A stretch of 37,106 nucleotides of DNA, from NCBI GenBank assembly GCA_026692905.1, contig JAPLNL010000014.1, positions 3,513 through 40,618 on the forward strand, written 5' to 3'. A program made the translations under genes and the position numbers. The notes under the pieces were generated by a model. It did not search any database. It was not told the DNA's origin and saw nothing but the letters and a program-made list of their open reading frames with translations. Origin of the DNA: Planctomycetota bacterium. Lineage in GTDB: Bacteria; Planctomycetota; Planctomycetia; Pirellulales; Pirellulaceae. Shown here in pieces: positions 1 through 7,799 of the stretch. Numbering within the stretch: position 1 is the stretch's first letter; every line of letters begins with the position of its first letter.

Positions 1-130
1 ATCCAACGCCCCATTCACTAGCCTAGCACGACGCGCAAGCTAGTGAAACCAACGCCCCATTCACTAGCCTAGCACGACGCGCAAGCTAGTGAATCCAACG
101 CCCCATTCACTAGCTTGCGCGTCGTGCTAT
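1..130. repeat. Palindromic 46-bp tandem repeat (CTAGCTTGCGCGTCGTGCTAG family)
   Basis: Two 46-bp units (about 3-48 and 49-94) each start with CCAACGCCCC and carry a core beginning ATTCACTAG and ending CTAGTGAA, so each unit can fold into a hairpin. A third unit from 95 has the same spacer but its core is inverted (105-129). The same core recurs at 9488-9663. The array lies just past the 3' end of the secretin gene and is cut by the window edge. Confidence 0.85.
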
Positions 131-164
131 TTGCCTCACCGCTTGCCTTCGTTCGGTGATTTGA

Positions 165-1988
165 CTAGGGGTAGCCAAATGGTGGCTGATTCGTGCCTTG
201 ATCGATTACCCCAGAGTTCGATGGAAGCTCGGTCGATTGCTGGGGGAACAGGTATTGGCTATTTCCATACACGCTGGTCTCTGGGCCAATGCTTTGAGTT
301 TCCACGCGGACCGGAGTCGTGACTGCAGCGACAGGTTCGGTTTTCCTTCGTCGAAGCCAATTCCAAGAGCGCGGCCTGGTGGATGCATCTGGCAATTCTC
401 CTTCCCAAGCTCGTCGATCGATAGGATTCAGATTTCGGTCCAATAAAGGGGTCGTAGCTTGAGCGTAATCCTCTTCGGGCGCAAAAGAGCAAAACTCGCC
501 AGGTCGGGCGATACGGGGCAAAAGCGTGATAATGATTTCGTTGCGTTCTTTCAATCGCTCTCGACTTTGAAATAGCTTCCCAACAAGCCACAGGTCACCT
601 AGAAACGGGATCTTGTTTTGGCTGTTATTGCTAGTCTCCTTGATCAAACCGCCTATCACGATGGCTTGACCATTTTCTAGTAGCGCTGTTGTCTCAACTT
701 GCGTGAGCTCTTTTTCCGGCAGCTTTGAAGTGGGGTTGATACGTCCTGTTGAAACCGAGGGTGCGACCGTCATTAGAACTTGACCGTCCTCAGTGATGAT
801 TGGGGTCACGTTGAGCACGACACCGAACTCGAGGAAGGCGACGCTTTGCAATGTGCTGGTGTTCGTAGCGGTTGTAAGAAGGTAGCCAATTTCTCCACCT
901 ACGGAAATCCTTGCTTTTTGACCATTCACAACGGCGACTTTCGGTGAAGCCAACGTCTTGGTATCGCTGGTGGATTTCAGTAAATCAATGAGACTCGTCA
1001 GATCCGACCCTTCGACGCGCATCATCGAAGCGGGTGCTGTGCCTGAGGCTAGACCCATAGTGCCAAAAGTTACATTGGCTCGATTGACTCGTGCAAGTTG
1101 GCTAAAATTGACGCCATGCTTATTGTTGTCCTTCAGTGTAACTTGGAGAATGTTGGCTTCGACAACAACTTGACGAGGCATGGTATCAACCTGAGCGATG
1201 TAATCTGCAATTCGGACCAAATAGGGTGGTAGATCCTCAACCACGATTTGTTCGTGAGCGTTACGCTGTTCGTCGATAGTCACTTTGTTGGTAAATGTTT
1301 GCCCAAGTGGTGACATGAGTCCTTTGACAACCTTTTCAACGTCGTCAGCCAATACGTAGTTTAATGTAAAGACTCGCACCATCCGACCCTGGACCGACGG
1401 AGACATTTTGCGTTCGTTTGCCATACTTGAGATGGTGATGATGTTGTTTTGGCGTACCCAGGTGTATCCGTGAACGGCGAGGATCGCGTCCAGTGCATCA
1501 TTTAGCCTAACATTGTTAAGCGTAACGTTGACTCTTTGATTCACTTCTTCGCCCGTTACAATATTGAGTCCTTGTTGCTGAGCGATCAACGACAGGACTG
1601 TCGAGAGGGGGGCGTCGCGGGTTACCAAGGTTACTTGATCGCGATTGCTTTGCAGTTGGACGCGATTTTCAAAATCCTGTGCAATAGCTACCACGGGGAT
1701 AGTTTGCTGGTTTATTGGCTCGACCGTATTAGGATAAGTTTGGCCCGCAGAGGAGGATGGCGGGGGCAAGAATGGGTAGGGGGTTTGTTGAGTTGGCAAG
1801 GAGTCTTGGGAGATGGCGTGGCTGGTGTACCAAAGACTCAAAGTAAAAAAGCAAAGCACCAACCAGGCCGGAAGCGAATAGCCTTTGTTTCTAATGGTCG
1901 GTTGGATGGAGAACATGACAAGCCGATCTAGATAAACTTGGATTCCGAGTAGCGAAGTTTTGGAACTGCCGGAAGTGACAACATTCAC
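165..1988 (-). CDS. Secretin (PilQ/GspD superfamily outer-membrane pore)
   Basis: Predicted outer-membrane secretin, the multimeric pore of type II secretion and type IV pilus machines. From the N-terminus: a hydrophobic signal segment (about residues 38-60), a Pro/Gln-rich linker, an STN-like domain (about 110-185), an N-type secretin subdomain (about 200-275), and the C-terminal secretin beta-barrel domain (about 345-495) with the typical run ending IGGLIKE...IPFLGDLWLVGKLF and EIIITLLPRI. A Pro-rich tail follows. The GTG start at 1988 overlaps the upstream stop (GTGA), which suggests translational coupling. An ATG at 1916 would place the signal peptide closer to the N-terminus and is a fair alternative (583 aa). 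It is last in a three-gene operon. No inner-membrane platform, pilin or GspE gene is nearby. The family call is firm; the exact system is not. Confidence 0.9.
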   Translation of the reverse strand: MNVVTSGSSKTSLLGIQVYLDRLVMFSIQPTIRNKGYSLPAWLVLCFFTLSLWYTSHAISQDSLPTQQTPYPFLPPPSSSAGQTYPNTVEPINQQTIPVVAIAQDFENRVQLQSNRDQVTLVTRDAPLSTVLSLIAQQQGLNIVTGEEVNQRVNVTLNNVRLNDALDAILAVHGYTWVRQNNIITISSMANERKMSPSVQGRMVRVFTLNYVLADDVEKVVKGLMSPLGQTFTNKVTIDEQRNAHEQIVVEDLPPYLVRIADYIAQVDTMPRQVVVEANILQVTLKDNNKHGVNFSQLARVNRANVTFGTMGLASGTAPASMMRVEGSDLTSLIDLLKSTSDTKTLASPKVAVVNGQKARISVGGEIGYLLTTATNTSTLQSVAFLEFGVVLNVTPIITEDGQVLMTVAPSVSTGRINPTSKLPEKELTQVETTALLENGQAIVIGGLIKETSNNSQNKIPFLGDLWLVGKLFQSRERLKERNEIIITLLPRIARPGEFCSFAPEEDYAQATTPLLDRNLNPIDRRAWEGELPDASTRPRSWNWLRRRKTEPVAAVTTPVRVETQSIGPETSVYGNSQYLFPQQSTELPSNSGVIDQGTNQPPFGYP

Positions 1989-3910
1989 TTGAGCGGTCGG
2001 AAGCCTTGGATGCGTCCGCGGGGAGCCAGGCCCTCGACGTCGACAGGCAGGTCCAATTGATTGACCGATACGTTTCCTGCGGCGTCATACGCTTCGATTT
2101 TTAAGTAAATGGTTGGAGGCAGGCTTGGGTCTGCTGGCCACACATAGCGGCCATTGTTTCTTGCCCCTGAGACAATGTTGATCCATGGTCCGTTGGGGGT
2201 CTGCGAATATTGCAAAGTGATTGGGCGCTCCGTGAAGTAATCGTCCTCGGCGCGGTACTCGATCACCATGGAACCCGACTCTTTGCCTTTGCCGTACAGC
2301 GCACTCACCAGCTTGACTTTTGGGCTTTGCACGTCGACATGGATCCAGGCGTCCGCGTTATCGCCGTTGCGTGGCCGGTTGGATGCTAGACCGTTCGCTC
2401 CCACAATCACCATTCGGAAACCGAAGAGCCCCTCGGTTTCAACCTCAATATCAAAAGGACTTTCTCGATCTGGGTCTTCGCCCCACATACTCCAGGTTTG
2501 ACCTTGGTCGGGCGTGCCCCAAAGTTCGACCGCTGCAACTGGCGAGTCCGGGTCGTTGTCGATGTGGTAGTCGAGGCTGAAGGCTTTGCTGTTGCTATAG
2601 AGTCTCTGGATGTCACGATTGAGTGGCGTCTGGCCTGGAATGCGATTGACTTTCGGTTCCAGTTGCATTGAATTGTTCGGCGACGTCGTCTGCAAGTCCT
2701 GGTTTGTTTTGAGGACGGACTCGGTGCGTTTACCGGCCAAGCTCACGGGATTGGAGGACCTGAGTTTTTCGATATCTTCGTCGGTCAATGTTCGGACAGG
2801 TAGTTTGCTCGGACGTACGTTGGTCTCTGGAAAGACACTGTTCTCTTGAACGAATCTGTTTGCGGCTTCGGATCGAGAGGTAAATTGTCGGCTTCCGATA
2901 TCCTCATACGAGGGTCTAGTGGCTGATTGCTGTTGGGCAATCAATTTGCTTTGCATTTCAATCAATTGGTCTTTTGCAGCAAGTTGGCGGGAGATCAGCG
3001 GATCGAGTTTCGGTTTTGCGCGAGTCGGTCCAAGCACTTCGACTATAGGGAGGGAATCGGATCCGATCTCCGAGACGCCGCTGCCGATGGCTTGATTGGG
3101 GCGAATCGCGTTCGAGTTGTCGCGAGCCCTGCCGCTAGCGAGTTGGAGTCCAGTGCCTTTGCCGGCGGAGCGCGGCAGTTGTGGAAGGCGGGTGATTTCA
3201 AGTGGATTGCCCGCTTTGTCTTTAGCAAGGAGTCTCACCGCGAGTTGGCGCGTTCCGTTCGGGATGGTCCACGATCCGGTGCCCAGGAGTTCGGCTGGAT
3301 TTTGGCCAGTGCTCAACTCTATCGAGATTTCTCGCCACTGCAGCAACTCTTCGGTCTGATAGGCGAGTTGGATTGTGGAAGCGTCCAACGCGAGGTCGGT
3401 GATTTCGAATTCCGCTTGCATGTCACCGCGCTGATCGATATCCACGACTAGCTTGCCCTCGGGTTTTTTTGTGTCGACCAAGATGCGCAGTGGTTCGCCA
3501 GGGTTGTCAAAGGTGCGACCTTGACTATCAAGCGTCTTGAGTCGGAATTGGTACTCTCCATCCGACTTTGCGTTGAACTGAAATTGTTTCGTTCGAACGT
3601 CGGCGCTAGAGTCCAGCCTCCACGACCTACCTCCGTTGTCCGAAACCTCTAACTGAATTTCTCGTGGGGCCTGTCCAGTCACATCGACATTGAATGGGAT
3701 CACGAAGTCCAAGCGGGGCCAGTAGACTACATTTTCGTCGCCGGCTGAGCCAGCTCGATCGGGTTGAGCACGTAATTTTGTTGGCGGCGATGTGCACAGG
3801 GCAAGCAAAGCGAGAGCGGACAGACGATACCATCGCCTACCACGGATTTCGTGTTTTTGGTGGTTTGCTTTGGAGCGGTGCGCTGCATTGGAGTTCTGTT
3901 TGCTAGTCAT
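1985..3910 (-). CDS. Secreted Ig-like/beta-sandwich repeat protein
   Basis: Hypothetical 641-aa exported protein. After a basic N-region there is a hydrophobic stretch near residues 30-45 (LSALALLALC), consistent with a signal peptide. Residues about 50-250 and 430-630 look like repeated beta-sandwich units: they contain motifs such as SDNGGRSW, TPDQGQTW and TPNGPW, typical of Ig/FN3-like folds. A short heptad-like coiled-coil segment (ISRQLAAKDQLIEMQSKLI) lies near 305-330, with a low-complexity linker after it. It starts 6 bp after the stop of the thioredoxin/YHS gene and its own stop overlaps the secretin start, so the three proteins are probably co-expressed and act at the cell envelope. 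No enzymatic motif is seen. A structural or adaptor role for the secretin is an inference from position only. Confidence 0.75.
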   Translation of the reverse strand: MTSKQNSNAAHRSKANHQKHEIRGRRWYRLSALALLALCTSPPTKLRAQPDRAGSAGDENVVYWPRLDFVIPFNVDVTGQAPREIQLEVSDNGGRSWRLDSSADVRTKQFQFNAKSDGEYQFRLKTLDSQGRTFDNPGEPLRILVDTKKPEGKLVVDIDQRGDMQAEFEITDLALDASTIQLAYQTEELLQWREISIELSTGQNPAELLGTGSWTIPNGTRQLAVRLLAKDKAGNPLEITRLPQLPRSAGKGTGLQLASGRARDNSNAIRPNQAIGSGVSEIGSDSLPIVEVLGPTRAKPKLDPLISRQLAAKDQLIEMQSKLIAQQQSATRPSYEDIGSRQFTSRSEAANRFVQENSVFPETNVRPSKLPVRTLTDEDIEKLRSSNPVSLAGKRTESVLKTNQDLQTTSPNNSMQLEPKVNRIPGQTPLNRDIQRLYSNSKAFSLDYHIDNDPDSPVAAVELWGTPDQGQTWSMWGEDPDRESPFDIEVETEGLFGFRMVIVGANGLASNRPRNGDNADAWIHVDVQSPKVKLVSALYGKGKESGSMVIEYRAEDDYFTERPITLQYSQTPNGPWINIVSGARNNGRYVWPADPSLPPTIYLKIEAYDAAGNVSVNQLDLPVDVEGLAPRGRIQGFRPLK

Positions 3911-3916
3911 GAGCGG

Positions 3917-5275
3917 CTACCGATTTTGAGTTCCATTGATTTCGTTTGCAACGTGTTCCGGGCCATTGTCATCGAGCAATCGAGAATAGAACGTGCTGTT
4001 TTTGGTAAACTCATCGTAGTTTTCTTTGGTTTCGAATAGGAACACGCGATTGGTCCCTTTCTGAATGCAACCGAACTCACATTTGCCGTCGTGCAATGTT
4101 CCTTCTTTGCACAGGTGGACGATATCGAATCCGCTCAGGCATGGAGTGTATCGATCGGGATCGCTTAGCAGTATCTGTCTAGCGCGTTCGGAGGCACAGT
4201 GATAGACACGACCACGATGGCGAACGGCACACGACTTACGCCCCTCGACCCAACCATTGCCAATGGCATTGGCTTTGCCCAAGGACTCGATTAAGGTGAC
4301 TGGGCAGAAGCCTCCTAGTCCGACCGTCTCGGCATAAACACGCTGAGTCGCAGAAGCATCCATTTCTTGAGGAGTGATTTCGCGTTGTGGAGTGCGCGTC
4401 GGTTGTGGCTGTTCGGCTGTCGGGGCTGGGGACTGTGCAGCACTGCTGCGTTGTGAGCTAACGGGCTGAACAGAGATCGGCTTTTCTGGCAATTGTCGTT
4501 CCGGAACTTGGCTCACAGGCACCTGATTGACCGGTGGTTGCGGTTCAGGCGCGGGTGGGACGATGATTGGCTGTTGGGTGATGTATGGATTTTCAATAAT
4601 TCGAGAGTTGGGTAGCGAAGCTCTTGGGATCACTCCCGATGAGCCAACTGGCTTTTGTGTTTCCGATTGTTGGGACCATGCGGCAGCTTGGGTTCGGACT
4701 TGGTGGCCAGCACTTCCTGCGTACACTGGTTTTTCGCTATGAATCTGTGGTGTGTGAGCTGCCAACGCTTTGTCTTGGCGTCTCTCTGTGGCTTTGGCCA
4801 TGGCGTTGCGTTCGACGGTCCAATCTCGATGTCGGAGGGCGACGCGCTCGATGGTCTTGCAGTACACCGAGGGATCCGCATTGCTGACCCCTCGATAGAT
4901 TTCATCTCCGTTTGGAAACAAATAGATGTCGGTTGGCCAACGAGTAACTTGGTACTTCTGAGCGAGGTCGCGTCGTCGGTCCGCGTTGACTTTGACTGCG
5001 ACGAGGTGCTCGTTCATTGTGGAAACAAGAGCGGGATCATGAAAGGTTTTTTTGTCGAGGAGTTTGCAGGGGGGGCAGTAGTCGCCGTAGAAATGGAGAA
5101 GCACGATGCTATTGGTGGTTGCTGCCCGCTGAATTGCGGCTTCGTATTCCTCGGTCCAATTGATTTCTCGTTCGATGGCGAGTGTCGCTTGCGACGCCAG
5201 AATTTGAAAAGTTAATGCTAGAGTTGCAATTAGTACTTTTGGCATGAATCGACCAATGAATAACGGACTGACCAT
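3917..5275 (-). CDS. Secreted thioredoxin-like protein with C-terminal YHS-like domain
   Basis: Predicted 452-aa periplasmic or exported redox protein. I chose the ATG at 5275 because an AGGGG motif sits about 8 bases upstream; the open frame extends further upstream (to 5434), and an ATG at 5245 directly before the signal peptide (MPKVLIATLALTF) is another option. A thioredoxin fold follows with the active site YCPPC (Cys67/Cys70 in this numbering) and the cis-Pro loop RWPTD. The middle is a Pro/Gln/Ser-rich linker. The C-terminal 110 residues form a Cys-containing YHS-like domain (FCPVTLIE...VYHCASERARQILL...RYTPCLSGFD) of the kind common in planctomycetes. It is first in the operon with the Ig-like protein and the secretin. 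A role in disulfide formation or metal handling in the envelope is plausible but unproven. Confidence 0.85.
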   Translation of the reverse strand: MVSPLFIGRFMPKVLIATLALTFQILASQATLAIEREINWTEEYEAAIQRAATTNSIVLLHFYGDYCPPCKLLDKKTFHDPALVSTMNEHLVAVKVNADRRRDLAQKYQVTRWPTDIYLFPNGDEIYRGVSNADPSVYCKTIERVALRHRDWTVERNAMAKATERRQDKALAAHTPQIHSEKPVYAGSAGHQVRTQAAAWSQQSETQKPVGSSGVIPRASLPNSRIIENPYITQQPIIVPPAPEPQPPVNQVPVSQVPERQLPEKPISVQPVSSQRSSAAQSPAPTAEQPQPTRTPQREITPQEMDASATQRVYAETVGLGGFCPVTLIESLGKANAIGNGWVEGRKSCAVRHRGRVYHCASERARQILLSDPDRYTPCLSGFDIVHLCKEGTLHDGKCEFGCIQKGTNRVFLFETKENYDEFTKNSTFYSRLLDDNGPEHVANEINGTQNR

Positions 5276-5927
5276 GGTAGGACCCCTAGTACGCGCAGAC
5301 GGATTCTGTCGAAAATGACGGTTGGTCTGCTGTTTTCTTCGCATCGGTTGCAACGATTGGGTAAGTTGAGAGGAACTTGAGAAAAGGACAAAAAAGTGGG
5401 ATTGTCCTAGATAGGGCTGTTTGTCGCTTGACATGGGGTTGGCTTGATGCCAAACTTGACCTCAAAGCGAGGGATTTGACGGATCGATTTGATAGCTTCA
5501 TCCGTTGACCGGCACTGAGAAGTGTTTCGTGAAATCCTCCCGCAGTCGCCAAGTGTCATCCACGGAAAGTATTCGGTTGCACACGTTTGTGTAATCTTCC
5601 TCCCGATAGTCCACTTGATCGAACGGTAATCGTACCGAACTTTCATGCGGCGGATGGCATAGCAGTTTTCTGCTAGCAAAAGACCAATTTGCGATTCCCT
5701 TCGGAGTCAAATTCCGCAGCCATTGCGTTTTGTCTCCTTGGATTCGATCCTTTCGTATCGGCAAGGACATGTTGATCGAGCATTGACGCTCGTTTCGCGC
5801 CACTCCTCCCGATTAGTGTTTGTTTTGTGAGCCTCTAATCCACAGCTACCACTTTTCACCGGAACCACCAATTGGATTTGGGGTCGAAAAGCGGAAGCGC
5901 ATTTGTTCCTGTTTGGATGTTGCATTT
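5276..5927. other. Divergent intergenic region between the Trx/YHS operon and rho, with a possible gene remnant
   Basis: The 650-bp region separates two divergently transcribed units, so it should hold the promoters of both. On the minus strand a strong AAGGAGA precedes an ATG at 5723, but that frame ends after 16 residues (stop at 5673). A one-base frame change continues it into an open frame down to about 5407. This could be a decayed small gene or chance. I do not recognise any protein family in any frame, and no repeat or terminator stands out. Confidence 0.4.
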
Positions 5928-7280
5928 ATGCCCAAGAAGAAGCGATTTCGTTCTCATTTCCAAGGTGACAGTCAAGGCCCAACGGGTGGCGGCGGCACTG
6001 CGCCTCGTCCCCGACTGAAGAAGCCGCGACGTCGATACGGCCCTAACTACCAACAAGCATTTGCAAGGCCCGAAGATGAGCCAGGCGCCGAGGGTGCTGT
6101 GAACGAGGATGGCGAACCGATTTCCACCGAAGAAGGGGAAGCCCCACCGGAGGAGCCAGGCCAAGAATTCTTCGGCCTGTTGGAAATGCACCCGAATGGA
6201 TATGGCTTCTTAAGGTCTCCCTCGAACAACTACTCTCGCGAACGAACCGACCCGTTCGTTCCTGGAACGATGATCGAAAAGTTTCGATTGCGGCAGGGGC
6301 TTAAAATCCGAGCGATCATGCAGCAGACTCGACGCTCGCAAGGGCCGCGAGTGAAAGAAATTCTGGACGTCGAAGGAATGAAGCCGGAAGACGACGTCAA
6401 TGTCAAGGTCTTTGACACGCTCACCGCCATCAATCCAGAGCGTTGGCTGAAGCTCGAAATTGGTGCTCAACCGATTACCAACCGAGTCATCGATTTGCTC
6501 GCTCCTTTAGGACGCGGCCAACGCGCTTTGATTGTATCGCCGCCCCGGTCAGGCAAAACGATCATGTTGCAGTCGATTTCAAAGGGGATTGCGATCAACT
6601 ATCCTGAGGTTGAGCTCATCGTTTTGCTGATCGACGAGCGGCCCGAAGAAGTAACCGATATGCGACGCAATATCGAGCGAGGCGAAGTCATCTCGAGCAG
6701 TCTCGATGAAGACGTCGATTCGCACGTTCGACTCAGCCAACTGGTGATCGATCGATGCCGACGACTTGCGGAAATGGGCAAAGATGTGTTTTTGCTTATG
6801 GATTCGATTACCCGCCTAGCTCGTGCATTCAATAAGTGGGTCGGCAACAGCGGAGCGACGATGTCTGGCGGTGTGAACATCAAGGCCATGGACATTCCAA
6901 AGAAACTCTTTGCTACTGCTCGGTGCTTTGCCGAAGGTGGTTCGTTGACGATCGTAGGAACCGCTTTGGTCGATACGGGGTCGCGAATGGATGAGCTGAT
7001 TTTCCAAGAGTTCAAGGGAACGGGAAATATGGAACTCGTTCTAGACCGCAAGCTTGCCGAACGACGCGTTTGGCCAGCGATCGACATCACTCAGTCCGGA
7101 ACACGACGAGAAGAGTTGCTGCACGATCCTGATACCTATCATTCGGTTACCATGATCCGCCGCACGCTCAACTCAATGCATCCCGTGGAAGCGATGGAGC
7201 AGTTGACCAAGCAATTGTCCCGGTTCCAGAGCAATCAAGAATTTTTGAAGTTGATTGCTAACGCAAAAATCATGGACTAG
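5928..7280 (+). CDS. rho: Transcription termination factor Rho
   Basis: Hexameric RNA-dependent ATPase that ends transcription. The open frame begins earlier (5820), but the ATG at 5928 (MPKKKRFRSH) gives a natural basic N-terminus and a 450-aa protein, so I chose it; GGATG lies about 10 bases upstream. Residues 1-75 are a Gly/Pro/Arg then Glu-rich extension. The RNA-binding cold-shock-like domain follows (FFGLLEMHPNGYGFLRSP). The ATPase core shows the P-loop PPRSGKT (about 206-212), Walker B LIVLLIDERPEEV, the Q-loop region GNSGATMSGGVN, and the R-loop GTALVDTGSRMDELIFQEFKG. The C-terminus contains RRTLNSM. All key residues look intact. rnpA follows 154 bp downstream on the same strand. Confidence 0.97.
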   Translation: MPKKKRFRSHFQGDSQGPTGGGGTAPRPRLKKPRRRYGPNYQQAFARPEDEPGAEGAVNEDGEPISTEEGEAPPEEPGQEFFGLLEMHPNGYGFLRSPSNNYSRERTDPFVPGTMIEKFRLRQGLKIRAIMQQTRRSQGPRVKEILDVEGMKPEDDVNVKVFDTLTAINPERWLKLEIGAQPITNRVIDLLAPLGRGQRALIVSPPRSGKTIMLQSISKGIAINYPEVELIVLLIDERPEEVTDMRRNIERGEVISSSLDEDVDSHVRLSQLVIDRCRRLAEMGKDVFLLMDSITRLARAFNKWVGNSGATMSGGVNIKAMDIPKKLFATARCFAEGGSLTIVGTALVDTGSRMDELIFQEFKGTGNMELVLDRKLAERRVWPAIDITQSGTRREELLHDPDTYHSVTMIRRTLNSMHPVEAMEQLTKQLSRFQSNQEFLKLIANAKIMD

Positions 7281-7434
7281 CGCGACGTCAACGCTAAAGA
7301 CGCGGGTTAGTCTTGCTTTGTCTAAAGCGAAAGTGGTCAAGACTTTCGTCGATTTTGCAGGAAGCACCGAAACTCTTAACGAGTTTCGCTACCCAAAATT
7401 TAAGGGTTCGTTTTCATCTGGGCAGAGCACGAGT

Positions 7435-7794
7435 ATGTCTACGCAGAGTGACCAGCGATTTCCAAAAACGGTGCGCTTGGTGAGTCCGTTGGACTTCGAC
7501 CGAGTCTTCCGCGATGGAATAGTAGCAAACGATGCCGTTCTGGTCATTCACGCGGTCCGCGGAAAACAACCGTGGACTCGGATCGGGTTGAGCGTCTCCA
7601 AACGTGTAGGGAATTCACCGACCCGCAATCGATGGAAGCGACTGATTCGCGAATCGTTTCGGCTTCAAAAGAATGAGATTCCTCTCAACATCGACATGGT
7701 CGTTCGCCCCAAGCGAGGTGCCGTTCCGGAATTCGACCTCATCTTTGCTTCGCTGCTGAAGCTTGCGATGCAATTGGAACGCAAGCTACGTTAG
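7435..7794 (+). CDS. rnpA: Ribonuclease P protein component
   Basis: Small basic protein (119 aa) that assists the RNase P RNA in 5' tRNA maturation. The diagnostic RNR motif is present at about residues 50-80 (RIGLSVSKRVGNSPTRNRW then KRLIRESFR). I chose the ATG at 7435 because the open frame from 7255 would overlap the end of rho and the extra 60 residues do not resemble RnpA. In most bacteria rnpA follows rpmH (bL34) and precedes yidD/yidC. Here it follows rho, and no rpmH-like frame is found in the 154 bp between them or nearby. It converges with the cytochrome gene, with only 5 bp between the stops, so no terminator fits there. Confidence 0.93.
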   Translation: MSTQSDQRFPKTVRLVSPLDFDRVFRDGIVANDAVLVIHAVRGKQPWTRIGLSVSKRVGNSPTRNRWKRLIRESFRLQKNEIPLNIDMVVRPKRGAVPEFDLIFASLLKLAMQLERKLR

Positions 7795-7799
7795 AGACA

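Noticed and set aside
2927-3451. 174-codon open frame on the plus strand
   Set aside because: It is antisense to the Ig-like protein gene, which fits a tight operon; no family features.
5498-5803. 101-codon open frame on the minus strand upstream of rho
   Set aside because: No convincing start signal, overlaps another frame with a better ribosome-binding site, and no recognisable domain.
6599-7090. 163-codon open frame on the minus strand
   Set aside because: Antisense to the highly conserved Rho ATPase core; Ser/Arg-rich composition typical of shadow frames.
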